Origin: Yonghaparkia sp. Root332
GTDB taxonomy: Bacteria > Actinomycetota > Actinomycetes > Actinomycetales > Microbacteriaceae
Assembly: GCF_001425665.1 (NCBI RefSeq)
Contig: NZ_LMCX01000001.1
Coordinates: 1,521,028-1,585,027, forward strand
Length of the DNA stretch: 64,000 bases
Reading direction: 5' to 3'
Under the pieces are notes generated by a model. The model ran no database searches, was not told the origin of the DNA, and saw nothing but the letters and a program-made list of their open reading frames with translations. Of this stretch, positions 41,657 to 51,846 are shown piece after piece; position 1 is the first letter of the stretch, and each line of letters begins with the position of its first letter. Position numbers and translations under genes: made by a program.

Positions 41657-42111
41657 GCGGCGGCTCCGATGCTCTCGCGCACCGACTGCACGGCCGCGCG
41701 CACTTCGGCGGGCTTCGCCGCGCCGACGATGCGGCCGCGGACGACGCCGTGAGCATCGACGAGCAGGGTCGTCGGGGTGCTGAGGACGTTGTGCGCCGAC
41801 GCGAGGTCGGGGTGCTCGGTGACGTCGAGCTCGCGACGCGCGAGGCCGCGCTCGCCCGCGACGAGCTCCTCGCTCACGCGTCGCATGACCGCGCAGGCCG
41901 AGCAGACGGGGCTCGAGAGCTGGAGCAGGGTCACGTCGGCGCCCGCGACCGCGAGACGGGCATCCGCCGCCTGCGATGCATCGGAGACCACGACGCGACC
42001 CGACCGGGCGCGGATGACGAGGCCGATCGCCGTCGCGCCGATGACGAGCGCGGCGATCGCGAGGAGCGCGGGGGAGTCCATGAGATGAGGGAACCACGCA
42101 CGGGGCTTCAT
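41653..42111 (-). CDS. Membrane-anchored thioredoxin-like protein
   Basis: This 152-residue protein has one N-terminal membrane helix (residues about 15-34, ALLAIAALVIGATAIGLVI) and a thioredoxin fold with the active site Cys70-Ser-Ala-Cys73 (SSPVCSACAVMRRV) and the cis-proline loop STPTTLL. It should work as an extracytoplasmic thiol-disulfide enzyme, or on the cytoplasmic side if the helix is reversed. It precedes and overlaps the DUF4395 gene. ATG 42111 is used; ATG 42081 would remove ten residues and leave the helix. Confidence 0.85.
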   Translation of the reverse strand: MKPRAWFPHLMDSPALLAIAALVIGATAIGLVIRARSGRVVVSDASQAADARLAVAGADVTLLQLSSPVCSACAVMRRVSEELVAGERGLARRELDVTEHPDLASAHNVLSTPTTLLVDAHGVVRGRIVGAAKPAEVRAAVQSVRESIGAAA

Positions 42112-42200
42112 CTATTCCCCGACCGGCCCGCATGTGACGTTCCATGACGCGCGAGCGCACCGGCGGTCGGATGCCCGCGGCCGCCGGTAGGGTTTCGAAC

Positions 42201-42935
42201 GTGTCCGACGCAGCCGAGATCACCTTCCGCTCCGATGTGACCGTCGAGCTCGTGCGCGCGAGCGCCGCCGACTCCGACGTGCTCTTCGCCGCCCGCGTCT
42301 CGACGCAGGGGGAGCAGACGCTCGAGAGCGCGTCCTCCGGGCAGGACGCGACGGTGCGCGACCGCGGCCTCATCAACTACCTCATGCGCGACCGGCACGG
42401 CTCGCCGTTCGAGCACAACTCGATGACCTTCTACGTGCAGGCGCCGATCTTCGTGTTCCGCGAGTTCATGCGGCACCGCATCGCCTCCTACAACGAGGAG
42501 TCGGGCCGCTACCGCGAGCTGCGTCCCGTCTTCTACGTGCCCGGCGCCGACCGGAACCTCATCCAGGTCGGCAAGCCCGGCGCCTACGACTTCCTCCCCG
42601 GGACCCCCGAGCAGCACGCGATGGTCGATGCGGAGGTGCGCGGCGTCTGCGAGGCGGCCTACGCCTCCTATCAGCGGATGCTCGACGCGGGCATCGCGCG
42701 CGAGGTGGCCCGAACGGTCCTCCCGGTGACGATCTACAGCTCGATGTACGTCACGATGAACGCCCGCTCGCTCATGAACTTCCTGTCGCTGCGCACGAAG
42801 CGCGAGGGCACGCACTTCCCCTCCTTCCCGCAGCGCGAGATCGAGATGGTCGCCGAGCTCATGGAGCAGCGCTTCGCCGAGCTCATGCCGCTCACCTACG
42901 AGTCGTTCAACGCGAACGGCCGCGTCGCCCCGTAG
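42201..42935 (+). CDS. thyX: Flavin-dependent thymidylate synthase
   Basis: This 244-residue enzyme makes dTMP from dUMP using FAD, NADPH and methylene-tetrahydrofolate. The ThyX signature RHRIASYNEESGR (residues 91-103) is complete, followed by the late NARSLMNFLSLRT and E-x-V-A-E-L-M-E region. GTG 42201 follows TAGGGT (42188-42193) by 7 nt and has no ribosome site, so it is probably leaderless. In related genomes thyX usually stands next to dapA; here a nuclease-like gene and two repeat arrays lie between. Confidence 0.96.
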   Translation: MSDAAEITFRSDVTVELVRASAADSDVLFAARVSTQGEQTLESASSGQDATVRDRGLINYLMRDRHGSPFEHNSMTFYVQAPIFVFREFMRHRIASYNEESGRYRELRPVFYVPGADRNLIQVGKPGAYDFLPGTPEQHAMVDAEVRGVCEAAYASYQRMLDAGIAREVARTVLPVTIYSSMYVTMNARSLMNFLSLRTKREGTHFPSFPQREIEMVAELMEQRFAELMPLTYESFNANGRVAP

Positions 42936-43257
42936 TCGGCACCGCGCGGCCCGCGCCAACCGCGCGGCACGCGCCAACCGCGCCGCCCGCGCCAACCGCG
43001 CCGCGCGAGCCCGCGCACCTGAGTCCCTCTCTCCGTGCCCGACCGCGGTGCGCCCGACCGCGCTTCGCGAAGTGTTCACGACTGCAGGACCGACAGGACG
43101 GTGCGCTGTCCCGCGCGTCGAGCGGTGTCGACGGCGTGTCGATGCTCGCTGTCGGTCCGACGGACAGCACTCGTCCTCAGACGGCTCGACCGCATCCAGG
43201 CTCACCGATCCCGGTAGAGCCCGTTCGCTGCGGCGCCTCTCGCCGCAGACTCGCCGA
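42936..43257. other. 322-base gap after thyX; repeats, no gene
   Basis: The first part holds the 18-bp tandem repeat (42948-43001). The rest shows no convincing frame. CAGACT at about 43247-43252, 6 nt before the next ATG, is a weak -10 candidate. Confidence 0.5.
42948..43001. repeat. Three tandem 18-bp repeats
   Basis: Units 42948-42965, 42966-42983 and 42984-43001 share CGCGCCAACCGCGC and differ at only two or three of the other bases. They begin 12 bases after the thyX stop and are noncoding as far as I can tell. Confidence 0.85.
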
Positions 43258-44130
43258 ATGACCTCACTCTCGTCGTCGATCCGCGCCGCGGGAGGCATCG
43301 CGACCCTCCGGGAACTGAACGCGTCACCAGCGCAGCAGCGGCAGCTCGCCCGCTCGGTCGATCGCGGTGAGCTGCTCCGACCCCGAAAGGGCGTCTATGC
43401 GATACCGGATGTCCACCCCGACCTTCTGCGGGCAGCCCGTGTCGGCGGCCGACTGACGTCAGTCTCCGCTCTCCCGCATCACAGGCTGTGGACCCCGCCC
43501 TGCGCGAGACGCGCACCCCTGCATGTCGACGTTCACATCGCGACGACTCCGCGAAGGCAGCCCTGGAATCCGCGGATCCACTGGAGTCGCGAGCGGGTCC
43601 ATCCGCAGTTCGGTCTCGCTCCGCTGGAGCAGGTGCTGCGGCTCGCCGCCGCGGACCTTCCGCTGCCGTTCGCGGTGGCCGTGCTGGATTCCGCGATGCG
43701 CGTCTCGCCGCTCACGCCGGTGGAGCTGCTCATGGCGGCGCAGTCCTGGCGCGGGCCGGCTCGCGAGGCGGCGGAGCTCTCCGATGAGCGATCCGACTCC
43801 GGAACGGAGAGCGTGCTGCGAGTCCTCCTCCATCAGGCGGGCATCCCCGCGACACCGCAGGTCCCGCTGCCGACGGGCGACCTGGATCGCGCTGACCTCC
43901 TCGTGGGCGATCGGCTGATCATCGAGTGCGACAGCGAGGCGCATCACGCGGAGGCTGCACATCGCCGAGCTGACCTAAGACGGGATGAGCTTCTCGTCGC
44001 TCTCGGATTCCTCGTGCTCCGACTCGACTACCGCCAGGTGTTCGACGATCCGGCTGGTGCGGTCGCGGTCGTGGAGGCCATCGTCGCGCGCGGAGAGCAT
44101 CTGTCTGCGAGGCCGACTCTCTGTGGGTGA
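43258..44130 (+). CDS. AbiEi-type wHTH plus DUF559 nuclease-like protein
   Basis: This 290-residue protein has an N-terminal winged-helix segment of the AbiEi antitoxin type (GGIATLRELNASPAQQRQLARSVDRGELLRPRKGVYAI, residues about 11-48). Its C-terminal DUF559/Vsr-like endonuclease fold has DLDRADLLVGDRLIIECDSEAHH near residues 205-227 (the acidic pair and E-x-D of the PD-(D/E)xK site), ending LVALGFLVLRLDYRQVFDDPAGAV. Such proteins are common, often multi-copy, in Microbacteriaceae; their role is unclear and may be defence-related. ATG 43258 follows CAGACT by 6 nt. Tandem repeats lie on both sides. Confidence 0.78.
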   Translation: MTSLSSSIRAAGGIATLRELNASPAQQRQLARSVDRGELLRPRKGVYAIPDVHPDLLRAARVGGRLTSVSALPHHRLWTPPCARRAPLHVDVHIATTPRRQPWNPRIHWSRERVHPQFGLAPLEQVLRLAAADLPLPFAVAVLDSAMRVSPLTPVELLMAAQSWRGPAREAAELSDERSDSGTESVLRVLLHQAGIPATPQVPLPTGDLDRADLLVGDRLIIECDSEAHHAEAAHRRADLRRDELLVALGFLVLRLDYRQVFDDPAGAVAVVEAIVARGEHLSARPTLCG

Positions 44131-44192
44131 CACCGGCGTGAGGAGCTGGATCATCGGCGTGTCGATTCCGACTGTCGGTTCTGCAGACACCT

Positions 44193-44258
44193 GACCGGCG
44201 TGGCGGCGCCCAGCGACTGGCGTGGCGGCGCCGAGCGACCGGCGCGGCGGCGGCGGGC
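44193..44258. repeat. Three tandem 22-bp repeats
   Basis: Units start at 44193, 44215 and 44237 and follow GACCGGCGTGGCGGCGCC-AGC with a few changes, the last unit most diverged. The array ends 22 bases before dapA, just ahead of its -10 hexamer at 44268-44273. Confidence 0.85.
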
Positions 44259-44280
44259 CCGAGCCGATACCCTGGGAACC

Positions 44281-45255
44281 GTGAGCGAGCAGAACCCCTT
44301 CGGCCAGGTCCTGGTCGCCCTGGTGACCCCGATGACCGCCGACGGCGAGGTCGACTGGCCCGGGGTCGAGAAGCACATCGAGCACCTCATCACCCACGGC
44401 GCCGACGGCATCGTCGTCACCGGCACGACGGGCGAGACGAGCACCCTCACCGACGCCGAGAAGCTCAAGCTCGTCACGGTGGGCAAGGCGGTCAGCTCCG
44501 GCCGCGCGACGATCATCACGGGCGGCGGCTCGAACGAGACGGCGCACGCGATCGAGCTCTACAAGGCGAGCGAGAAGGCCGGCGCCGACGGCGTCATGAT
44601 CGTCACGCCCTACTACAACAAGCCCACCCAGGCCGGTGTGCTCACGCACTTCCGCATGATCGCGGACGCGACCGATCTGCCGGTCATCCTCTACGACATC
44701 CCGGGACGTGCGGGCATCGAGATCAAGTACGAGACGATCCTCCGCGCCGCGAAGCACCCGAACATCCTCGCCGTGAAGGACGCCAAGGGCGACCTGAGCG
44801 AGGTCAGCCGCGTCATGAACCAGACCGACCTCATGTACTTCGCCGGCGACGACGCGAACGTCCTGCCGACGCTCGCGATCGGCGGAACGGGCCTGATCGG
44901 CGTCACCGCGAACGTCGCACCCGCGAGCTACCGCGCGATCGTCGACGCCGTCAACGCGAACGATCTCGCGTCGGCGACCGCCGAGCACCAGCGCCTCGAG
45001 CCGCTCGTGCGGGCGCTCATGACGCACGTCCCCGGCACGGTCGCGACGAAGTACGTGCTCCACGGGCTCGGCCGCATCGGGTCGCCCCGCGTGCGTCTGC
45101 CCCTCGTCGGCCCCGAGGACCACGAGGCGGCGATCATCGAGGACGAGATGGCGCTCGTGCACGACATCGACGGCGTCGACCTGCGAACGTTCCGGCCCGA
45201 TCGCAACGCCGCGGCCGGCGGTGCCCTGCCCAAGGTGGCCGGCACCACCCGATAA
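44281..45255 (+). CDS. dapA: 4-hydroxy-tetrahydrodipicolinate synthase
   Basis: This 324-residue class I aldolase condenses pyruvate with aspartate semialdehyde for lysine and diaminopimelate. The segments VTGTTGETSTLTDAEKLKL, the Tyr of PYYNKPTQAG, Y-D-I-P-G-R and the Schiff-base lysine of LAVKDAKGD are all present. GTG 44281 follows TACCCT (44268-44273) by 7 nt without a ribosome site, so it is probably leaderless. rnj follows after about 80 bases, as in many actinobacteria. Confidence 0.95.
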   Translation: MSEQNPFGQVLVALVTPMTADGEVDWPGVEKHIEHLITHGADGIVVTGTTGETSTLTDAEKLKLVTVGKAVSSGRATIITGGGSNETAHAIELYKASEKAGADGVMIVTPYYNKPTQAGVLTHFRMIADATDLPVILYDIPGRAGIEIKYETILRAAKHPNILAVKDAKGDLSEVSRVMNQTDLMYFAGDDANVLPTLAIGGTGLIGVTANVAPASYRAIVDAVNANDLASATAEHQRLEPLVRALMTHVPGTVATKYVLHGLGRIGSPRVRLPLVGPEDHEAAIIEDEMALVHDIDGVDLRTFRPDRNAAAGGALPKVAGTTR

Positions 45256-45333
45256 CAGCCTCACCAGGGGGCACGAGGCCCCGCCATGATCAGGCCCGCC
45301 AGGGCCGAGCGAGACAGATACGAGGTTCCACCC

Positions 45334-47010
45334 GTGCCCCATGCCATCGAAGAGGCCCCCGCCCTCGAACCCGGAACCCTCCGCGTCACGCCGCTCGGCG
45401 GCCTCGGCGAGGTCGGCCGCAACATGGCCGTCTTCGAGATCGACGGCAAGCTGCTCATCGTCGACTGCGGCGTCCTCTTCCCCGAGGAGCATCAGCCCGG
45501 CGTCGACCTGATCCTCCCCGACTTCTCGCCCATCCGCGACCGTCTCGACGACGTCCTCGGCGTCGTCCTGACGCACGGCCACGAGGACCACATCGGAGCC
45601 GTCCCGTACCTGCTGCGACTCCGCAACGACATCCCCCTCATCGGCTCGACGCTCACGCTCGCCCTCATCGAGGCGAAGCTCAAGGAGCACCGCCTCCAGC
45701 CGTACACGCTCACCGTCACGGAGGGCCAGCAGGAGAAGCTCGGCCCCTTCGAGCTCGAGTTCGTCGCCGTCAACCACTCCATCCCCGACGCTCTCGCCGT
45801 CGCCATCCGCACGGTCGCGGGCACCGTGCTGCACACGGGCGACTTCAAGATGGACCAGCTGCCGATGGATGGCCGCATCACCGACCTGCGGGCGTTCGCG
45901 CGCCTCGGCGAGGCAGGTGTCGACCTGTTCATGACCGACTCCACGAATGCGGATGTCCCCGGCTTCACCCCGAGGGAGCGCGACATCGGCGCGGTGCTCG
46001 AGACGGTCATCGCGAAGGCTCCCCGCCGGGTCATCGTCGCGAGCTTCTCGAGCCACGTGCACCGCGTCCAGCAGGTGCTCGACGCCGCGGCCGCGAACGG
46101 CCGCAAGGTGGCGCTCATGGGCCGGAGCATGGTCCGCAATATGGGCATCGCGGCCGAGCTCGGCTATCTGAAGGTGCCGGAGGGCATCCTCATCGACTAC
46201 AAGAAGGCCGCCAACCTGCCCGACGACCAGATCGTCTACATGTCGACGGGGTCGCAGGGCGAGCCCATGGCGGTGCTCGCGCGCATGGCGAACCTCGACC
46301 ACCAGGTCGAGGTCGGCAAGGGCGACACGGTCATCCTCGCCTCGAGCCTGATCCCGGGCAACGAGAACGCGGTCTACCGCGTCATCAACGGGCTCATCGC
46401 GCTCGGCGCGACGGTCGTGCACAAGGGCAACGCGAAGGTGCACGTGTCGGGGCACGCCGCCGCCGGCGAGCTGCTCTACTGCTACAACATCGTCCGGCCT
46501 CGCAACGTCATGCCCGTGCACGGCGAGGCCCGCCACCTCGTCGCCAATCAGCAGCTCGCGATCGACACCGGAGTCCCGGAGGAGCGCACGATCCTGGCGG
46601 AGAACGGCACGATCGTCGACCTGCGCGACGGCGTAGCCCGCATCGTCGGTCAGCTCGATCTCGGCGAGGTGTACGTCGACGGCTCGACGGTCGGCCAGAT
46701 CACCGACGCCGACCTGAAGGACCGCCGGATCCTCGCCGAGGAGGGCTTCATCTCCATCTTCGTGGCGGTGGATGCTCAGACCGGTCGTGTCGTCGTCGGC
46801 CCCGAGCTGCACGCTCGCGGGTTCGCCCCCGACGACAGCGTGTTCGACGCCGTCATCCCGCAGATCGAGAAGGCGCTCACGGAGGCGGCCGAGAACGGCA
46901 CGCGCGACAGTCACGCCTTCAGCCAGGTCGTGCGCCGCGTCGTGGGCCGCTGGGTCAACACGCAGCACCGTCGTCGGCCGATGATCGTGCCGGTCGTCAT
47001 CGTCGCCTGA
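45334..47010 (+). CDS. rnj: Ribonuclease J
   Basis: This 558-residue metallo-beta-lactamase/beta-CASP RNase processes and degrades RNA (endo- and 5'-to-3' exonuclease). The HxHxDH motif (LTHGHEDHIGAVPYLL) lies at about residues 80-90, and later ligands are in VNHSIPDA, HTGDFKMD and SGHAAAGEL. GTG 45334 (MPHAIEEAPALEPGTLRV) fits the usual length and has ACGAGG upstream; ATG 45286 would add 16 residues. It lies directly after dapA. Confidence 0.94.
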   Translation: MPHAIEEAPALEPGTLRVTPLGGLGEVGRNMAVFEIDGKLLIVDCGVLFPEEHQPGVDLILPDFSPIRDRLDDVLGVVLTHGHEDHIGAVPYLLRLRNDIPLIGSTLTLALIEAKLKEHRLQPYTLTVTEGQQEKLGPFELEFVAVNHSIPDALAVAIRTVAGTVLHTGDFKMDQLPMDGRITDLRAFARLGEAGVDLFMTDSTNADVPGFTPRERDIGAVLETVIAKAPRRVIVASFSSHVHRVQQVLDAAAANGRKVALMGRSMVRNMGIAAELGYLKVPEGILIDYKKAANLPDDQIVYMSTGSQGEPMAVLARMANLDHQVEVGKGDTVILASSLIPGNENAVYRVINGLIALGATVVHKGNAKVHVSGHAAAGELLYCYNIVRPRNVMPVHGEARHLVANQQLAIDTGVPEERTILAENGTIVDLRDGVARIVGQLDLGEVYVDGSTVGQITDADLKDRRILAEEGFISIFVAVDAQTGRVVVGPELHARGFAPDDSVFDAVIPQIEKALTEAAENGTRDSHAFSQVVRRVVGRWVNTQHRRRPMIVPVVIVA

Positions 47011-47073
47011 TCGATACCGGTTCGGGACCGACGACCCCTTATCGCGGCGAGGGGGCGGGAGTACGGTCTCCGC

Positions 47074-47817
47074 ATGATCCGTCCTCAGTTCCGACGTCGG
47101 GCGATGGGCGGGGCGCTCGCAGGGGCGCTCCTCCTCGCCCTCGTGGGGTGCGGCCCGACCGCTGAGCCGGTCGCCTCGCCGAGCGCGAGCGTCGACGTCT
47201 CGCCGAGCGCCGAGCCCTCGGAGTCCCCGACTCCGACCCCGGACCCGACGCGACCGGCGCTCGCCGAGCTCGCCCTGAGCGCGGAGGGTCTCGGGCCACT
47301 AGCCCTGGGCGACCCGCCGGACGAGGACCCCGCCACGCGCATGGTGTCGTTCGAGCCGGATGCCTGCGTGAGCACCGAGGCCGAGATCGCCCCGGGAGGC
47401 CCCGGCGCCGACCTGTGGCGCACTGACCCGGCGTACGCGACGACGACCCCCGCGTACGGCCCAGGGACAGCGTTCGGCGTCGGCGTCGACCGCGACACCG
47501 GCATCGTCGATCGCATCGATCTGTACTCGGCCGACATCCCGACCGACGGGGGAGTCCGCATCGGCGACGCGGGGGCGAGCGTCGCCGCGGCGCACCCCGA
47601 CGCGACTGTCGTCCCCGAGTACTTCACCGACATCCACGTGGTGACCGGCGCGATCGGCACCCTTCAGATCGAGGTCGCGAAGAACCCTCCCGACATGGAG
47701 GGCGACTACTGGGAGGGGCGCGCCGGGACCGTCGTCTACATCCACGCGGTGACGACCGACCTCGGCGTGTTCTCGGTGGCGGCGAGCGGCAACCTCGTCG
47801 GCGTCTGCGGCGCCTGA
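47074..47817 (+). CDS. Lipoprotein of unknown function
   Basis: This 247-residue protein has a signal peptide with lipobox LVGC (Cys26), a Ser/Pro/Thr-rich linker (residues about 30-60) and a globular part containing [15 protein letters not shown] and [11 protein letters not shown], ending [11 protein letters not shown]. Two cysteines in the mature domain could form a disulfide. It is membrane-anchored outside the cell. ATG 47074 follows TACGGT (47062-47067) by 6 nt, a probable leaderless start. I do not recognise a named domain. Confidence 0.75.
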   Translation: MIRPQFRRRAMGGALAGALLLALVGCGPTAEPVASPSASVDVSPSAEPSESPTPTPDPTRPALAELALSAEGLGPLALGDPPDEDPATRMVSFEPDACVSTEAEIAPGGPGADLWRTDPAYATTTPAYGPGTAFGVGVDRDTGIVDRIDLYSADIPTDGGVRIGDAGASVAAAHPDATVVPEYFTDIHVVTGAIGTLQIEVAKNPPDMEGDYWEGRAGTVVYIHAVTTDLGVFSVAASGNLVGVCGA

Positions 47818-47885
47818 GCCGTGCCTCCCGCCCGCGCGAGCGTGTCGGGCCGGTCGGCGTCGGAGGTCGCGGGTACCGTGACTCC

Positions 47886-50621
47886 ATGGCTTCGTCCAGT
47901 CGCACATCGTCGCGCCCGCGCACCTCGACGCCGCGCGGTTCTGCGGCGGCGAAGAAGCCGAGCGCCCGCACGCAGGCCACGAAGAGGCTGCCCGCTCCGC
48001 CGACCGAGCAGCCGGGCATCCTCTCGAGCGCCTGGATGGGTCTCGCGCACCTGACCGGCGGCGCCTTTCGAGCGCTCGGGAAGGAGACCCTCGCGAAGGA
48101 GGAGCGCCGCGACGGCGTGCCCTTCCTCATCGTCTTGCTCGCGGTCGTCGGAGCGATCGTCGAGTGGTTCACGCCCGCCGATCCGGTCGCGCTCGCGCTC
48201 GACGCGTACACGTTCGGCGGGCTCGTCGGCCGCGTGGCCTACGCGCTCCCGGTGATCATGGTCCTGTTCGCGGCGTGGCTCTTCCGGCACCCGGCGAGCG
48301 TCCACGACAACACGCGCATCGGCATCGGGCTGGGCCTCCTGATCGCGAGCGTGAGCGGTCTCTGCCACATCGCCCTCGGCGCCCCTCAGCCCACGGAGGG
48401 CGCGCTCGTCCTCGCCCAGGCCGGCGGCGTCATCGGCTGGCTCCTCGGCGGGGCTCTGCTGCTCGCGACCGTCTGGGTGGCGATCCCCGCGCTCGTCGTG
48501 ATCGCGTTCCTGTCGGTGCTGATCATGACGAAGACGCCGCCGAACCGCATCCGCGAGCGCCTCGGCGAGCTGTACGCCTACCTGTTCGGGGCCGAGCTGC
48601 CCGAGCGCGGCCGCGACAAGAGGCCCAGCGCCGACGACGCGATCGCCCCCGAGTTCGGCAGTTTCAGCGACCTCGGCCTCGACATGGAGGACACCTCCTC
48701 GATGCCGTGGTGGCGCAAAGGCCGCCCGCGGGCCGAGGTGCCCGCCTTCGACACGCCCGTCGAGCGCGACCAGCCCACCGATGTGATCGGGGCGGATGCC
48801 GTGGCCAGGGCCACGGGGGGCCTCGCGGCCGTTCTCGACCAGGCCGAGCAGGCCATCCAGCGCGCGACGGGCGAGCAGCCGGCGCGCCCCTCCGGCGTCC
48901 GCGAGGACGCGGAGCCCGCGATCCTCCCGGGCTTCCCGACGACGGCGAGCGAGAAGGGCGAGGCCGGCGAGTTCGCGCCCCCGCCGATCGCGAAGACGAG
49001 CCCGCCCTACCGTCTGCCCGCGGCATCCGTGCTCGCCCCCGGCACGCCGCCGAAGGCGCGCAGCGCGGCGAACGACGCGGTCGTCGCGGCGATCACCGAG
49101 GTGCTCACGCAGTTCCAGGTCGACGCGCGCGTCACGGGGTTCAGCCGCGGCCCCTCGGTCACGCGCTACGAGATCGAGCTCGGTCCGGGCGTGAAGGTCG
49201 AGCGCTTCACGGCGCTCACGAAGAACATCTCGTACGCGGTCGCGAGCAACGAGGTCAACATCCTCTCGCCGATCCCGGGCAAGAGCGCGATCGGCGTCGA
49301 GATCCCGAACGTCGACCGCGAGGTCGTCTCCCTCGGTGACGTCCTGCGCTCGAGCGCGGCCGGCAAGGCCCTCCACCCCATGACGATCGGCGTCGGCAAG
49401 GACGTCGAGGGCGGCTACGTCGTGGCGAACCTCGCGAAGATGCCCCACCTCCTCGTGGCCGGATCGACCGGCTCGGGCAAGTCGAGCTTCATCAACTCGA
49501 TGATCACGAGCCTCCTCATGCGCGCCAAGCCCGCCGAGGTGCGCATGGTCCTGATCGACCCGAAGCGCGTCGAGCTCGCGGCGTACCAGGGCGTGCCGCA
49601 CCTCATCACTCCGATCATCACGAGCCCGAAGAAGGCGGCCGAAGCCCTGCAGTGGGTCGTGAAGGAGATGGACATGCGGTACGACGACCTCGCGTCGTTC
49701 GGCTTCCGCCACATCGACGACTTCAATCGCGCCGTGCTCGCCGACGAGATCGTCCTGCCGGAGGGCAGCAAGCGCCAGCTGCAGCCCTACCCGTACCTGC
49801 TCGTCGTCGTCGACGAGCTCGCCGACCTCATGATGGTCGCGCCGCGCGACGTCGAGGACTCGATCGTCCGCATCACCCAGCTCGCCCGCGCGAGCGGCAT
49901 CCACCTCGTCCTCGCGACGCAGCGCCCGAGCGTCGACGTCGTCACGGGCCTCATCAAGGCGAACGTGCCGAGCCGACTGGCCTTCGCGGTCTCGAGCATG
50001 ACCGACAGTCGCGTGATCCTCGACCAGCCGGGCGCCGACAAGCTCATCGGCCAGGGCGACGGCCTGTTCCTGCCCATGGGGGCGAGCAAGGCGGTGCGCG
50101 TCCAGGGCGCGTGGGTCACCGAGCCTGAGATCGCCGCGGTCGTCGACCACGTCAAGAAGCAGGCCCGCCCCGAGTACCGCAACGACGTCGCCGTGGAGGC
50201 CGAGAAGAAGCAGATCGACGCCGACATCGGCGACGACCTCGAACTGCTGCTGGCCGCGACCGAGCTCATCGTCGGCACGCAGTTCGGCTCGACCTCGATG
50301 CTGCAGCGCAAGCTCCGCGTCGGGTTCGCGAAGGCCGGCCGTCTGATGGATCTCCTGGAGTCGCGCGACGTCGTCGGCCCCTCCGAGGGGTCGAAGGCGC
50401 GCGACGTCCTCGTCAGCCCTGAGCAGCTGCCGGAGGTCCTCGCGCGGCTGCGCGGGGACGACGCGCCGAGCGGCTCCTCGGCCGCCGGCGGCTCGAGCGG
50501 CGCGGTGTCGGTCGCATCCGCCGCCCTCGGGAGCGATCCGGTCGACGAGATGACCCGGGGGTATCCTGAGGCCGAGGGCGATTCCGACGAGGACGCCTGG
50601 GGGCTCACCGGTCGCGACTGA
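47886..50621 (+). CDS. ftsK: DNA translocase FtsK
   Basis: This 911-residue septal DNA pump has a basic N-terminus, four membrane helices (residues about 78-215) and a Pro-rich linker. The alpha/beta motor carries Walker [15 protein letters not shown] near residue 525 and Walker [13 protein letters not shown] near 640. A winged-helix gamma domain ([40 protein letters not shown]) reads polar DNA motifs and activates XerCD. The ATG follows TACCGT (47874-47879) by 6 nt, so it is probably leaderless. pgsA follows after 29 bases. Confidence 0.96.
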   Translation: MASSSRTSSRPRTSTPRGSAAAKKPSARTQATKRLPAPPTEQPGILSSAWMGLAHLTGGAFRALGKETLAKEERRDGVPFLIVLLAVVGAIVEWFTPADPVALALDAYTFGGLVGRVAYALPVIMVLFAAWLFRHPASVHDNTRIGIGLGLLIASVSGLCHIALGAPQPTEGALVLAQAGGVIGWLLGGALLLATVWVAIPALVVIAFLSVLIMTKTPPNRIRERLGELYAYLFGAELPERGRDKRPSADDAIAPEFGSFSDLGLDMEDTSSMPWWRKGRPRAEVPAFDTPVERDQPTDVIGADAVARATGGLAAVLDQAEQAIQRATGEQPARPSGVREDAEPAILPGFPTTASEKGEAGEFAPPPIAKTSPPYRLPAASVLAPGTPPKARSAANDAVVAAITEVLTQFQVDARVTGFSRGPSVTRYEIELGPGVKVERFTALTKNISYAVASNEVNILSPIPGKSAIGVEIPNVDREVVSLGDVLRSSAAGKALHPMTIGVGKDVEGGYVVANLAKMPHLLVAGSTGSGKSSFINSMITSLLMRAKPAEVRMVLIDPKRVELAAYQGVPHLITPIITSPKKAAEALQWVVKEMDMRYDDLASFGFRHIDDFNRAVLADEIVLPEGSKRQLQPYPYLLVVVDELADLMMVAPRDVEDSIVRITQLARASGIHLVLATQRPSVDVVTGLIKANVPSRLAFAVSSMTDSRVILDQPGADKLIGQGDGLFLPMGASKAVRVQGAWVTEPEIAAVVDHVKKQARPEYRNDVAVEAEKKQIDADIGDDLELLLAATELIVGTQFGSTSMLQRKLRVGFAKAGRLMDLLESRDVVGPSEGSKARDVLVSPEQLPEVLARLRGDDAPSGSSAAGGSSGAVSVASAALGSDPVDEMTRGYPEAEGDSDEDAWGLTGRD

Positions 50622-50650
50622 GCCGCGCCCGGGCTCGACGAGAGGACACC

Positions 50651-51328
50651 ATGCCGCGCTCCGACGCCGCAGGCGACGAGACGACCGCCGGCCCCGAGGC
50701 CGCCGCATCCGCCTCGAGCCGCTCGTTCCCGATGCGCGGGCGCGTCGTCAGCGCGGGGGAGACCCCCGCCTCGACCGGCAACGTGGCGAACATCATCACG
50801 GTCGTCCGCATCCTGCTCGCCCCGCTCTTCGTCGTCCTGCTCCTCCTCGACGGCGGTGCTGACGGGGCGTTCCGCGTGGCCGCTGCGCTGCTCTTCATCG
50901 TGGCGATCGCGACGGACAGCCTCGACGGCCATCTCGCGCGCAGCCGCAATCTCGTGACCGACCTGGGCGTGCTGCTCGATCCGATCGCCGACAAGGTGCT
51001 CACGGGCACCGCCCTCGTCATGCTCGCGGTTCTCGCCGAGCTGCCGTGGTGGGTCGTCGCCGTGATCCTCGTGCGCGAGTGGGGCATCACGCTGTTCCGC
51101 TTCCTCATGCTGCGCGACCGCGTCATCCCGGCGTCGCGCGGCGGCAAGCTCAAGACCGTCGTGCAGTCGGTCGCCATCTCGTTCGCGCTTCTGCCGCTCT
51201 GGAACCTCCTCGGCGAGTGGGTGCACTGGCTCAACGGCGCTCTCATGACGGCGGCCGTCATCCTCACCGTGGTGACGGGTCTCGACTACCTCCGCCAGGC
51301 CCGCGTGCAGAACCGCCGGGTCGAGTGA
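50651..51328 (+). CDS. pgsA: CDP-diacylglycerol-glycerol-3-phosphate 3-phosphatidyltransferase
   Basis: This 225-residue membrane enzyme makes phosphatidylglycerol phosphate. The CDP-alcohol transferase motif DSLDGHLARSRNLVTDLGVLLDPIAD (residues about 97-122) has all key aspartates. Several helices surround it, and about 40 residues of Ala/Ser-rich lead precede. Other CDP-alcohol enzymes share the motif, but the pgsA-cinA-regulator-recA order supports this name. ATG 50651 has a GAGGACACC site upstream. The stop overlaps cinA (GTGA). Confidence 0.9.
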   Translation: MPRSDAAGDETTAGPEAAASASSRSFPMRGRVVSAGETPASTGNVANIITVVRILLAPLFVVLLLLDGGADGAFRVAAALLFIVAIATDSLDGHLARSRNLVTDLGVLLDPIADKVLTGTALVMLAVLAELPWWVVAVILVREWGITLFRFLMLRDRVIPASRGGKLKTVVQSVAISFALLPLWNLLGEWVHWLNGALMTAAVILTVVTGLDYLRQARVQNRRVE

Positions 51329-51846
51329 CCCCGACGCCGCGATCGGGCGGGGCGGATGCCGCTGCCGAGGTGATCCGCCGACTCACGGCCGCGCATCGCA
51401 CCGTCGCGGTCGCCGAGTCGCTCACGGGCGGCCGGGTCGTGTCGGCCCTCGTCGACATCCCCGGAGCCTCCGCGGTCGTCCGCGGTGGCGTCGTCGCCTA
51501 CGCGACGCCGCTCAAGTCGTCCCTGCTCGGCGTCCAGGCGCGCCTACTCGACGCGCGCGGGCCGGTCGATCCTGATGTGGCCGCGGCGATGGCCGAGGGC
51601 GTGCGCCGCGCGGCCGCGGTCGAGGGCGCCCCCGCTGACGTCGGGCTCGCGACGACGGGCGTCGCCGGGCCCGATGCGCAGGACGCGGCTCCGGTCGGGC
51701 TCGTCTTCGTCGCGGTCGCCGACGACCGCGGCACGGAGGTGCGCGAGCTGCGGCTGGAGGGAGATCGCGAGGCCATCCGGGCGGCCGCCGCGGAGGCGGT
51801 TCTCGACCTGCTGGTCGAGCGACTGGTCGCCGCGTCGAAGAGCTGA
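51325..51846 (+). CDS. cinA: CinA-type nicotinamide-nucleotide amidohydrolase
   Basis: This 173-residue protein consists only of the CinA C-terminal domain, which deamidates NMN in pyridine nucleotide recycling. TVAVAESLTGGRVVSALVDIPGAS-type residues (about 26-50), VAYATPLKSSLLGV and GLATTGVAGPDAQDAAPVGLVFVAVAD are diagnostic. The competence-related N-terminal domain is absent, as usual for short CinA forms. GTG 51325 overlaps pgsA (GTGA). Confidence 0.92.
   Translation: MTPTPRSGGADAAAEVIRRLTAAHRTVAVAESLTGGRVVSALVDIPGASAVVRGGVVAYATPLKSSLLGVQARLLDARGPVDPDVAAAMAEGVRRAAAVEGAPADVGLATTGVAGPDAQDAAPVGLVFVAVADDRGTEVRELRLEGDREAIRAAAAEAVLDLLVERLVAASKS

Noticed and set aside
42948..44258. CRISPR array
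   Set aside because: The repeats are head-to-tail without spacers, three units each, and the two arrays differ; there are no cas genes.
44131..45333. Extending rnj to ATG 45286
   Set aside because: The added 16 residues are not family-like and lack a ribosome site; GTG 45334 gives the usual length.
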